Assembly (NCBI GenBank): GCA_045589215.1
Contig: JAZNOQ010000105.1
Location: forward strand, 1 to 6,269
Origin: JAZNOQ01 sp045589215
GTDB lineage: Bacteria > Bacillota > Clostridia > Oscillospirales > CAG-272
Length of the DNA: 6,269 bases
Direction of reading: 5' to 3'
The translations under genes and the position numbers were made by a program. This document shows positions 1 through 5,674 of the stretch, in pieces. How positions within the stretch are numbered: the stretch's first letter is position 1; each line of letters opens with the position of its first letter. The notes beneath the pieces are model-generated. The model saw only the letters and a program-made list of their open reading frames with translations, made no database searches and was not told where the DNA came from.

Positions 1-7
1 CAAATCA

Positions 8-49
8 GTGGGAGGGAAAAAATTTTTCGTTTTCCCGTATCATCACCAC
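8..49 (+). promoter_or_regulatory. L1-binding autoregulatory leader of the L11-L1 operon
   Basis: The 5' untranslated RNA ahead of rplK folds as follows: GTGG (8-11) pairs with CCAC (46-49), and GGGAAAA (14-20) pairs with TTTTCCC (30-36). Between the two helices lies an asymmetric internal loop, GA (12-13) on the left and GTATCATCA (37-45) on the right. This matches the L1-stalk site of 23S rRNA, where GUGG-GA-GG faces a purine-rich strand ending in CCAC. Ribosomal protein L1 is known to repress the L11-L1 operon by binding such an rRNA mimic, so excess free L1 would shut off translation of both genes. The ribosome binding site (GGAGG, 53-57) lies just after the fold, and ACGG (51-54) could pair with CCGT (35-38). 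No promoter is visible in the first bases, so transcription must enter from outside the window. Confidence 0.8.
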
Positions 50-68
50 AACGGAGGTTATAAGAATT

Positions 69-494
69 ATGGCAAAGAAAATTCAGGGTTATATTAAGCT
101 CCAGCTTCCTGCAGGTAAGGCTACTCCTCAGCCCCCCGTAGGTCCCGCACTCGGCGCATACGGCGTCGCTATCCCCGTGTTCACCAAGGAATTCAACGAG
201 AGAACCAAGAACGATATCGGCATGATCATCCCTGTCGTTATCACGGTTTACTCTGACCGTTCCTTCACCTTCATCACCAAGACTCCGCCCGCTCCCGTTC
301 TGATCAAGAAGGCTGCAGGCATCGAGACGGCTTCCGATAAGCCCAACAAGACGAAGGTTGCTCACCTCACGAAAGACCAGGTTACCCAGATCGCAAAGGT
401 TAAGATGCCCGACCTGAACGCTGCTTCTCTCGAGGCTGCTGAAAGCATGGTTCGCGGTACCGCTCGCTCGATGGGTATCACCTGCGAAGAATAA
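69..494 (+). CDS. rplK: 50S ribosomal protein L11
   Basis: L11 (141 residues, the normal bacterial length) sits at the base of the L7/L12 stalk, binds the GTPase-associated region of 23S rRNA, and takes part in factor binding and the stringent response. The N-terminal domain has the PPVGPALG motif (residues 22-29), including the Pro22 and Pro26 positions of the thiostrepton-binding face. The centre has the conserved DRSFTFITKTPP stretch. The C-terminal RNA-binding domain shows NKTKV, KMPDLNA and a GTARSMGI ending. The ATG follows GGAGG at 53-57 by 11 nt, slightly long spacing, but it is the only start giving the standard MAKKIQG N-terminus. One oddity is that the usual GQ(H/A)GVNI segment reads GAYGVAIPVF (29-38), losing the near-universal Asn. 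The L1-binding leader precedes it, and rplA follows 14 bp after its stop. Confidence 0.98.
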   Translation: MAKKIQGYIKLQLPAGKATPQPPVGPALGAYGVAIPVFTKEFNERTKNDIGMIIPVVITVYSDRSFTFITKTPPAPVLIKKAAGIETASDKPNKTKVAHLTKDQVTQIAKVKMPDLNAASLEAAESMVRGTARSMGITCEE

Positions 495-508
495 GGAGGA
501 CTTGAACA

Positions 509-1195
509 ATGGGAAAGAAATATGTTGATAGCGTAAAGCTTCTTGAAAAGAATAAGGTTTACGACGCAAACGAAGCACTTGCACTCGTTTGCCAGACCTC
601 GAAGGCAAAGTTCGATGAGACCATCGAGCTTCACATCCGTCTCGGCGTTGACTCCCGCCACGCTGACCAGCAGGTCAGAGGCGCAGTCGTTCTCCCCAAC
701 GGTACCGGTAAGACCGTTCGCACCCTCGTTTTCACGAAGGGCGACAAGGTTGCCGCTGCTGAGGCAGAGGGCGCTGATTACGTCGGCGGCATGGAGCTTG
801 CTGAGAAGATCCTCAAGGAAAACTGGTTCGAGTTCGACGTTGTTATCGCAAGCCCCGATATGATGGGCGTTGTCGGCCGTCTCGGTAAGGTTCTCGGTCC
901 TAAGGGTCTGATGCCTTCTCCTAAGGCAGGTACTGTTACCCCCGACGTTGCTAAGGCTGTTAAGGAAGCTAAGGCAGGTAAGGTTGAGTACCGTCTCGAC
1001 AAGACCAACATCATCCACTGCCCCATCGGCAAGGCATCCTTCGGTGCAGAGAAGCTCCAGGCGAACTTCGAAGCGCTCGTCGGTGCTGTTATCAAGGCTC
1101 GTCCTGCTGCCGCTAAGGGTCAGTATATCAAGAGCTGTGTCATTGCTTCTACCATGGGCCCCGGCATCAAGGTTAACACTGCAAAGCTCGGCTGA
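509..1195 (+). CDS. rplA: 50S ribosomal protein L1
   Basis: L1 (228 residues; family about 230) forms the mobile L1 stalk of the large subunit, helps release deacylated tRNA from the E site, and represses its own operon at the mRNA level. Visible landmarks are the N-terminal FDETIELHIRLGVD block (35-48), the L1 signature around VVGRLGKVLGPKGLMPSPK (121-139), and the C-terminal RNA-contacting TMGPG (215-219). MPSPK replaces the commoner MPNPK, a conservative change. The start is set by AAGGAGG (493-499), which overlaps the rplK stop codon and lies 9 nt before the ATG, so the two genes are translated from one mRNA and probably coupled. Codon use is strongly biased (AAG, GCT, CTC, GTT), as expected of a highly expressed gene. 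A terminator follows within 35 bp; rplJ-rplL do not. Confidence 0.98.
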   Translation: MGKKYVDSVKLLEKNKVYDANEALALVCQTSKAKFDETIELHIRLGVDSRHADQQVRGAVVLPNGTGKTVRTLVFTKGDKVAAAEAEGADYVGGMELAEKILKENWFEFDVVIASPDMMGVVGRLGKVLGPKGLMPSPKAGTVTPDVAKAVKEAKAGKVEYRLDKTNIIHCPIGKASFGAEKLQANFEALVGAVIKARPAAAKGQYIKSCVIASTMGPGIKVNTAKLG

Positions 1196-1227
1196 TAAAC
1201 CGGATTTTAAGGATTCCGCATGGAATC

Positions 1228-1266
1228 AAAACAGCGTGTCGATCATTCGATCGGCACGCTGTTTTT
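1228..1266. terminator. Bidirectional intrinsic terminator between rplA and the epimerase gene
   Basis: A 14-bp stem, ACAGCGTGTCGATC (1231-1244) with GATCGGCACGCTGT (1249-1262), contains one G-U pair and closes on an ATTC tetraloop. On the plus strand it is followed by a T run (1262-1266) and on the minus strand by the complement of AAAA at 1228-1231. It sits between two converging genes and can end both transcripts: the L11-L1 operon on the plus strand and the small-protein/epimerase unit on the minus strand. Confidence 0.93.
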
Positions 1267-1273
1267 GCTTGAT

Positions 1274-2173
1274 TTACGCTACCGTTATGTGGTACGCGAC
1301 CGAATGCTCCTCTCCGGGCGGAAGAAGGATCATGTCCTCCTTGTCGGAAAGCTCGGTGCTTGTTTCGTTCAGATCGGGAGATCCGATCCACGGTTCAATG
1401 CAGAGGTAGTGCGCGTTCGGATTGCTCGGACGCCAAAGCCCGAGATAGGGGAAGCCCTCGTAGTCAAGGTGGATGCGGCGGTCAGATGCGCTTGACGTAA
1501 ACGTGACCGCGTTGCCCGCACCCTTGAAAAAGAGGGAGTTGATGTTCGCGAGCCGCTCGCCCGAGAGACGGAGGATGTGACCGCCTTCGAGGGGATACGG
1601 CTCGTATTCGCCAAGACGGAAGCCGTTCGGGGTAAGCTTCCAGACGGCGGGATCCTTCGCTCCGCAGAAGTCGAGACAGACCTCTGCAAGCTCGCCGTCT
1701 TTGTCAAGAGGAAGTGTAAAGCCCGGGTGGAATCCCACCGCGAAGGGAAGAGGACGGTCGTCGCGGTTCTTAACACGGACGCGGGTGGTGAGGGATGCTC
1801 CGTCGAGGGTGTATTCGACCGTCAGAAGAAAGCCGAAGGGATAGGCTCCCTCACGGATGGAGTCGCTGTCGCTTGCCGTGAATACGACGTGCGTTTGGTC
1901 GTGCTCGGAAACGGTGAAGATCGTTTCCTTGGCAAAGCCGTGTGTACCCATACGGTATGCTTTCCCGTCGACGTAGCAGGTCTGCTCCCACAGACGTCCG
2001 CAGATCGGGAAAAGAACGGGAGCCGTGCGATCCCAACAAGCGGTATCGTCGCGGCGCTTCAGGACGTTGCAGTCGTGCTTCTTATCAATGAGTGCGCACA
2101 GCTCGGCTCCGTGCGGAGTGAACTCGGCGCGGATGGATTCGTTTTCGAGCGTGAGAATGTTTGGAAATGTCAT
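1274..2173 (-). CDS. Aldose 1-epimerase family protein (LacX-like)
   Basis: A 299-residue member of the aldose 1-epimerase (galactose mutarotase-like) superfamily, which interconverts alpha and beta anomers of free sugars in the cytoplasm. It resembles the LacX branch more than classical GalM. Landmarks are WDRTAPVLFPICGRL (47-61) with Arg60, MGTHGFAKE (75-83) with His78, the AVGFHPGF segment (145-152) with His149, and CIEPWIGSPD (258-267) with Glu260. These are the likely counterparts of the catalytic Arg/His/His/Glu set, with Glu260 as the general base by family analogy. There is no signal peptide. I chose the ATG at 2173 because GAAAGAGG lies 8 nt upstream; the ATG at 2221 would overlap the preceding gene and adds a tail unlike the family. 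It is 23 bp downstream of the small-protein gene, hence co-transcribed. The sugar substrate cannot be told from sequence, and no sugar-pathway genes are adjacent. Confidence 0.88.
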   Translation of the reverse strand: MTFPNILTLENESIRAEFTPHGAELCALIDKKHDCNVLKRRDDTACWDRTAPVLFPICGRLWEQTCYVDGKAYRMGTHGFAKETIFTVSEHDQTHVVFTASDSDSIREGAYPFGFLLTVEYTLDGASLTTRVRVKNRDDRPLPFAVGFHPGFTLPLDKDGELAEVCLDFCGAKDPAVWKLTPNGFRLGEYEPYPLEGGHILRLSGERLANINSLFFKGAGNAVTFTSSASDRRIHLDYEGFPYLGLWRPSNPNAHYLCIEPWIGSPDLNETSTELSDKEDMILLPPGEEHSVAYHITVA

Positions 2174-2196
2174 CGCTGTTGCCTCTTTCGTTGGGA

Positions 2197-2433
2197 TCAG
2201 AAATTGTGCGCTGCCTTCCATTCGTCCGCCTTGGCGGGGGAGAGACGCTTGATGTCCTCCTTCGGATAGGGGGAGTCTGCGCCGCCGTTCACATACAGGA
2301 AGTATTTCCCGCTTGCCGAAACGTACAGAGCCTCCTCGTAGCCCGCAGCGTCACCGGGCGCACCGCTTGTGTACTTTGCGACGAGCTCGGATGCGGCGGT
2401 ATCATATTCTACTTTGCAAATGACTTTTTTCAT
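2197..2433 (-). CDS. Small conserved protein (YDT...A...V family), function unknown
   Basis: A 78-residue, cytoplasmic-looking protein without signal peptide or membrane segment. It starts MKKVICKVEYDT and carries the pattern YDTxxxxLVAKY (10-21), YEEALY (32-37), GKYFLYVNGGADSPY (42-56) and a final DEWKAA (70-75). I recall a widespread family of small proteins in Firmicutes genomes, phages and conjugative elements with the same order (YDTxTAxxV, E-LY, GxWFLYxxGG, ALSxxxAxxW); its role is not known to me. Translation is well supported: AAGGAGG (2441-2447) lies 7 nt before the ATG, and a consensus-quality promoter lies about 60 bp upstream. It is the first gene of a two-gene unit with the epimerase, but I see no clear reason for a functional link. 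Confidence 0.85.
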   Translation of the reverse strand: MKKVICKVEYDTAASELVAKYTSGAPGDAAGYEEALYVSASGKYFLYVNGGADSPYPKEDIKRLSPAKADEWKAAHNF

Positions 2434-2489
2434 GATAAAGCCTCCTTATTTTGATCAAGTGATTTTGAATTCACTCAGGTGACGTTTTT

Positions 2490-2518
2490 ATTATATACGA
2501 AAAAGCGTCAAAAGTCAA
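2490..2518 (-). promoter_or_regulatory. Sigma-A type promoter for the small protein-epimerase unit
   Basis: On the minus strand TTGACT (complement of 2513-2518) is followed by a 17-bp spacer and TATAAT (complement of 2490-2495). This is within one base of the housekeeping consensus. Transcription should begin near 2483, leaving a leader of about 50 nt before the ATG at 2433. The -35 box lies four bases past the inverted repeat that ends the thrS unit, so the two units are packed end to end. The leader holds two 8-bp palindromes, TGAATTCA (2466-2473) and TTGATCAA (2451-2458), which could be operator half-sites or chance. Confidence 0.88.
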
Positions 2519-2521
2519 GAG

Positions 2522-2570
2522 AAACGGCACTGTAAATACCTGCCACGCGGGAAGCTTTACAGTGCCGTTT
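2522..2570 (-). terminator. Hairpin terminator downstream of thrS
   Basis: A perfect 15-bp inverted repeat, AAACGGCACTGTAAA (2522-2536) and TTTACAGTGCCGTTT (2556-2570), encloses a 19-nt loop that can itself form CCTGC/GCGGG (2539-2543, 2547-2551). Read in the thrS direction, the stem is followed by TTTCTCTTG, an interrupted T tract. The opposite direction has a better run of five T's. The hairpin lies 35 bp after the thrS stop and directly before the next promoter, so termination of thrS is its most likely job. Confidence 0.8.
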
Positions 2571-2604
2571 TTATCAGATGGTTTTTAGGTCGGTTGATTT
2601 TTTA

Positions 2605-4548
2605 TCAGTGCTTTTTGGTTTCGATCTCGTTTACGATCTTCTCTACGAAATCGTCGACCTTGAAGCTTCCGCCCTCACCCTCAACGCGTGCGCGGACGGT
2701 AACGGTTCCTTCGTTCATTTCGTTTTCGCCGACAACGATCATATAGGGAACCTTCTCAAGCTGTGCTTCGCGAATGCGGTAGCCGAGCTTTTCGTTACGG
2801 TCGTCAAGCTCTGCGCGAACGCCTGCCGCCTGAAGCTTTTTCGTTACCTCTGCGGCGTAATCTGCGTAATCCTGAACGACGGGGATGACCGTGACCTGCG
2901 TCGGGGAGAGCCAGACGGGAAGCGCACCTGCGTACTTTTCGAGGATCAGGGCGAGCGTTCTTTCGTAGCAGCCCATCGAGGTGCGGTGGATGATATACGG
3001 CGTCTTCATCGTGTTGTCGCGGTCGGTGTATTCCATACCGAACTTCTTCGCGAGAAGCATATCGACCTGGATCGTGACGATGGTGTCCTCCTTGCCGAAT
3101 ACGTTCTTGTACTGAATGTCAAGCTTCGGACCGTAGAAGCCAGCCTCGACAATGCCGATCGTATAGTTTTCCCTGCCGAGGTAGGTGTCGAGAAGATCAC
3201 CCATAATGCTCTGTGCCTCGTCCCACTGCTCGGGCGTGCCCTCGTACTTGTCCGTACGCTTGGGATCCCACTGCGAGAAACGGAAGGTGCAGTCCTCCCA
3301 AAGACCGAGGGTCTCAAGGCAGTACTTTGCAAGGTCGAGACAGCCCTTGAATTCCTCTGCGAGCTGCTCGGGACGAAGGATCAGATGTCCCTCGGAGATC
3401 GTGAACTGACGCACGCGGATGAGACCGTGCATCTCGCCCGAATCCTCGTTGCGGAAGAGAGTGGAGGTCTCACCGAGACGCATCGGAAGCTCGCGGTAGG
3501 AGCGCTTCTTGTTGAGGAATACCTGATATTGGAAGGGGCAGGTCATCGGACGGAGCGCGAAGCATTCCTTCGTGTAGTCGTCAGGATCGCCAAGCACGAA
3601 CATACCGTCGAGGTAGTGATCCCAGTGTCCCGAGATCTGATAAAGCTCGCGCTTTGCCATCAGCGGGGTCTTGGTAAGCAGGTAGCCCCTCTTTTCCTCC
3701 TCGTCCTCAACCCATCTCTGAAGACGCTGAATGGTTCTTGCGCCCTTCGGGAGGAGGATCGGGAGTCCCTGACCGATCGAGTCGACCGTGGTGAAATATT
3801 CGAGATCGCGTCCGACCTTGTTGTGGTCGCGCTTCAGAGCTTCCTCCTGCATCGTGAGGTAAGCGTTCAGCTCGTCCTTCGTGGGGAAGGCGAGACCGTA
3901 AACGCGCTGAAGCATCTTGTTGTTCTGATCGCCCTTGTAGTAAGCACCCGTGCATTGCGTGAGTTTAAACGCCTTGATCATACCCGTCGAGCGGAGGTGC
4001 GGGCCTGCACAGAGGTCGACGTATTCACCCTGACGGTAGAAGGAGATCACGGCGTCGTCGCCGAGCTCGTTGATCCTCTCGACCTTATAGGGCTCGTTCA
4101 GCTCCTCCATCAGCTTCAGTGCCTCTGCCTTCGGAAGCACGAAACGCTCGATCAGGAGATTTTCCTTGACGATCTTTTTCATTTCACCCTCGATCTGCTT
4201 TAAGATCTCGGGGGTGAAGGGGATCTCGCTGTCAAAATCCTGGAAGTAGCCCGTGTCAGTCGCGGGGCCGATCGTCTGCTTCGTTGCGGGGAAGAGACGC
4301 TTGACCGCCTGCGCCATCACGTGTGCGGCGGTGTGGCGGAAGATCTTCGCGCCGTCAGGATCCTTGTAGGTGAGGAGGGTAACGTCAGCCTCGCCGTCGA
4401 TAACGTGGCTGAGCTCGGTCAATTCACCGTTGACCGAAGCCGCGAGTACCTCGCGGGAGATGATCTCAAGGCTCTTTGCCGCCTCGTAGACCGTGATCGA
4501 GCCCTCGCCGTCATAGACGTGGCCCGAGGAAAATTTGATCTTTGCCAT
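2605..4548 (-). CDS. thrS: Threonyl-tRNA synthetase
   Basis: A cytoplasmic class II aminoacyl-tRNA synthetase of 647 residues (family about 640) that charges tRNA-Thr and edits Ser-tRNA-Thr. Domains in order: TGS (about 1-62); editing domain with HTAAH (His72, His76) and CAGPH (Cys180, His184), the four editing residues; catalytic core (about 240-545); anticodon-binding domain (about 550-640). Core landmarks are motif 1 around LPKGARTIQRL (266-276), motif 2 with FRNEDSGEMHG (365-375), and motif 3 near IIHRTSMGCYERTLA (519-533). The predicted zinc ligands Cys337 (in MTCPF), His388 (in SEGHL) and His521 are all present. Segments such as RVRQFTISEGH and TIQVDMLLAKKF differ from the common Bacillus/E. 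coli type but match a variant I recall from Clostridia. The ATG at 4548 has AAAGGAG 8 nt upstream; an in-frame TTG at 4566 precedes that site and is not the start. Expression is T-box controlled. Confidence 0.98.
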   Translation of the reverse strand: MAKIKFSSGHVYDGEGSITVYEAAKSLEIISREVLAASVNGELTELSHVIDGEADVTLLTYKDPDGAKIFRHTAAHVMAQAVKRLFPATKQTIGPATDTGYFQDFDSEIPFTPEILKQIEGEMKKIVKENLLIERFVLPKAEALKLMEELNEPYKVERINELGDDAVISFYRQGEYVDLCAGPHLRSTGMIKAFKLTQCTGAYYKGDQNNKMLQRVYGLAFPTKDELNAYLTMQEEALKRDHNKVGRDLEYFTTVDSIGQGLPILLPKGARTIQRLQRWVEDEEEKRGYLLTKTPLMAKRELYQISGHWDHYLDGMFVLGDPDDYTKECFALRPMTCPFQYQVFLNKKRSYRELPMRLGETSTLFRNEDSGEMHGLIRVRQFTISEGHLILRPEQLAEEFKGCLDLAKYCLETLGLWEDCTFRFSQWDPKRTDKYEGTPEQWDEAQSIMGDLLDTYLGRENYTIGIVEAGFYGPKLDIQYKNVFGKEDTIVTIQVDMLLAKKFGMEYTDRDNTMKTPYIIHRTSMGCYERTLALILEKYAGALPVWLSPTQVTVIPVVQDYADYAAEVTKKLQAAGVRAELDDRNEKLGYRIREAQLEKVPYMIVVGENEMNEGTVTVRARVEGEGGSFKVDDFVEKIVNEIETKKH

Positions 4549-4808
4549 ATAGTTACTCCTTTGCAAACTTTGTTGCTTGAAAATTTTTACAAATCAAAAA
4601 TCCCCACCTCGAAAGACTTTCGGTCTTTCGGGGTGAGGACGATACGTCCGCACGGTTCCACCCGAGCGTTTTACTCATTTTTGTATGCATTTTTCGGTAT
4701 TCGCAGAGCGCGCGAATATCTGCGGGTGGTACCATACAGGCGTTAGGTCTGCCTTTCACCAAGGCGGCAGCTCTCTGTGCATAACGGGTCTATATGACGT
4801 GTTCCGCT
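4549..4808 (-). promoter_or_regulatory. T-box leader (tRNA-Thr sensing riboswitch) of thrS
   Basis: The untranslated leader has the parts of a T-box in the right order (minus strand). Stem I carries AGAGAG (4771-4776) and a CTGCC/GGCAG helix (4766-4770 with 4749-4753) capped by GCCTTGGTGAAA. Next comes GGTACCACCC (4724-4733), where ACC (4728-4730), a threonine codon followed by A, is the likely specifier. A second hairpin, TATTCGC/GCGAATA, spans 4698-4718. The T-box itself, GGGTGGAACC (4654-4663), is followed by GTGCGG. A terminator hairpin follows. Uncharged tRNA-Thr should pair through its anticodon with ACC and through its 3' end with TGGA of the T-box, stabilising the antiterminator and allowing thrS expression when threonine is short. 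TGGA would suit a tRNA with U as discriminator base. The threonine assignment rests on both the codon and the downstream gene. Confidence 0.93.
4596..4639 (-). terminator. Regulated terminator of the thrS T-box leader
   Basis: On the minus strand TCCTCACC then CGAAAGAC (complement of 4639-4632 and 4617-4610's partner strand) pairs with GTCTTTCG then GGTGGGGA. This gives two 8-bp helices separated by a single C-A mismatch and closed by a 5-nt CGAAA loop, followed by TTTTT (complement of 4596-4600). It lies 47 bp before the thrS start and just after the T-box sequence, the standard position for the terminator that competes with the antiterminator. Confidence 0.92.
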
Positions 4809-4814
4809 TTTTAG

Positions 4815-4843
4815 AGTATAGCATAATTCTCGCGTGTTGTCAA
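4815..4843 (-). promoter_or_regulatory. Sigma-A type promoter of thrS
   Basis: On the minus strand a perfect TTGACA (complement of 4838-4843), a 17-bp spacer and TATACT (complement of 4815-4820). Transcription should start near 4808, some 30 bp before the first T-box element, giving a leader of about 260 nt. Such a strong promoter fits control by attenuation in the leader and not by initiation. Confidence 0.9.
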
Positions 4844-4864
4844 GAGTTTTTTTGAAAAGAGGTC

Positions 4865-4914
4865 TCAAACGAGGTTTGAAACAAAGGCGGGGCTGACTCA
4901 TTTGAATCAGCCCC
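4865..4914 (-). terminator. Tandem hairpins downstream of the SLOG-like gene
   Basis: Two inverted repeats lie between the end of the SLOG-like gene and the thrS promoter. The first met on the minus strand is GGGGCTGA/TCAGCCCC with an inner TCA/TGA (4889-4900 with 4903-4914, one mismatch), a very stable near-perfect stem followed by CGCCTTTGTTT. The second is TCAAAC/GTTTGA with a 3-nt loop (4865-4879), followed by CTCTTTTC. The T tracts are imperfect, but the pair most likely ends the minus-strand transcript before it enters the thrS promoter. The hairpin is 129 bp past the stop codon; the stretch between, 4917-5042, shows no gene or signal I can support. Confidence 0.6.
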
Positions 4915-5042
4915 TGTATCAATCGCACGCCATAAAGTAATTTGCCAAGGCTGAAACTTTAGCTTGCCCGAATCAAAGTCGGATCGATGCTATCATTGCT
5001 CTCGGAGAATGTTTGCGTTGTTAGCGTGGTGATACTATAATT

Positions 5043-5507
5043 TTATAAATGTGCCTCGCCGCACAGATTGATGATCTTTTTTTGAAGCCTTTCGGCGTAT
5101 TTCATCGCCGTGTATGCGCCGCCCTTTGCATGGTCTACGTTCACGATCACAAGGTCGGACTGCTCGACCGCCCAGCAGTTTCTGCGCCCGATCGCGGATT
5201 TCGGATGTGCGCCGCAGACGGCGTCGGGAAGGATGACGTTGTCATAGTATTTCTCGTAATATTCAGGATCGGCGACGGGATACGGAAGCACAAGCGAAAG
5301 CTCACAGCTCTCTTTGCCGACCGCTTTTTGGACACGCTTGATAATCGATGCGGCGTATTCGTCAAACTCACCGCTACGCCCGATGAGGAAGGAGACAAAA
5401 GGCTTTGACCGTAGCAGCTCCTTGAGGATCGGCTCAAGCCGCTCGTCTATCTCTCGGTGGTTCTGTATTTCACGATGCCCGAAGAAACTGACTGTATAAA
5501 TTTGCAT
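5043..5507 (-). CDS. SLOG-like (DUF1273/YpsA-type fold) protein, function unknown
   Basis: A 154-residue soluble protein of a family I recall as widespread but uncharacterised in Firmicutes, with features of the SLOG nucleotide-binding (Rossmann-like) superfamily. The N-terminus is MQIYTVSFFGHR, with the FFGHR signature (8-12). LIGRSGEFDE (41-50) follows a strand. LVLPYP (72-77) is a further core strand, and the C-terminal half has RRNCWAVEQSDLVIVNVD (108-125), then GGAYTAMKYA (129-138) and KKIINL (143-148). The Gly-rich GGAYTA loop followed by a helix is the expected ligand-contact region. SLOG proteins bind nucleotides or nucleotide-derived ligands; no ligand can be named here. The ribosome binding site is modest (AGGA about 10 nt before the ATG). 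The promoter is consensus quality. The gene is divergent from the XRE regulator gene. The fold assignment is by recalled motifs. Confidence 0.8.
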   Translation of the reverse strand: MQIYTVSFFGHREIQNHREIDERLEPILKELLRSKPFVSFLIGRSGEFDEYAASIIKRVQKAVGKESCELSLVLPYPVADPEYYEKYYDNVILPDAVCGAHPKSAIGRRNCWAVEQSDLVIVNVDHAKGGAYTAMKYAERLQKKIINLCGEAHL

Positions 5508-5561
5508 AATCGGTTTATCCTATAACATACTTGTTTACGAAGAAGAACATTTGACGATGTT

Positions 5562-5590
5562 ATTATACCACTGTTAACTAAAATTGTCAA
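5562..5590 (-). promoter_or_regulatory. Consensus sigma-A promoter of the SLOG-like gene
   Basis: On the minus strand a perfect TTGACA (complement of 5585-5590), a 17-bp spacer and a perfect TATAAT (complement of 5562-5567). Transcription should begin near 5555, about 48 nt before the start codon. It lies in the 167-bp region shared with the divergent XRE gene, and the spacer holds the palindrome GTTAAC (5573-5578). No matching -35 box could be paired with the plus-strand TATAAT at 5631-5636. Confidence 0.9.
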
Positions 5591-5674
5591 GTGTTTTAGA
5601 ATGAATGCAGAAAGTTTTTTGCGTATGAAATATAATAGTAACAGAAGATTTCGAAGAAAGGAATTTTCGATGTT

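Noticed and set aside
362..1018. A 218-codon minus-strand frame opposite rplK-rplA
   Set aside because: Antisense shadow of two highly biased ribosomal protein genes, with no independent start signal or family match.
2174..2221. Upstream ATG at 2221 as start of the epimerase
   Set aside because: It would overlap the small-protein gene and add 16 residues not seen in the family; the ATG at 2173 has its own well-spaced GAAAGAGG.
1577..2269. A 230-codon plus-strand frame opposite the epimerase gene
   Set aside because: Overlaps the complete epimerase reading frame on the other strand, has no ribosome binding site, and its composition is that of an antisense frame.
2578..4203. A 541-codon open frame on the plus strand opposite thrS
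   Set aside because: It is antisense to an unmistakable threonyl-tRNA synthetase, has no ribosome binding site or recognisable family, and its length is explained by the codon bias of the real gene.
4549..4566. TTG at 4566 as start of thrS
   Set aside because: The ribosome binding site AAAGGAG lies inside this extension, so the ATG at 4548 is the start.
4724..4733. A T-box core (GGGTGGTACC) on the plus strand, suggesting a second T-box facing right
   Set aside because: It is the complement of the thrS specifier region. No Stem I precedes it, no terminator with a T run follows, and no synthetase or amino-acid gene lies downstream on the plus strand.
4921..5042. Possible small gene or RNA between the tandem hairpins and the SLOG-like gene
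   Set aside because: Only tiny frames without ribosome binding sites and no stable fold; treated as 3' untranslated or spacer DNA.
5551..5579. Plus-strand promoter TTGACG-17-TTAACT for the XRE gene
   Set aside because: The -10 box matches only three of six consensus bases and lies about 95 bp from the start codon; the better TATAAT at 5631 has no partner, so neither is called.
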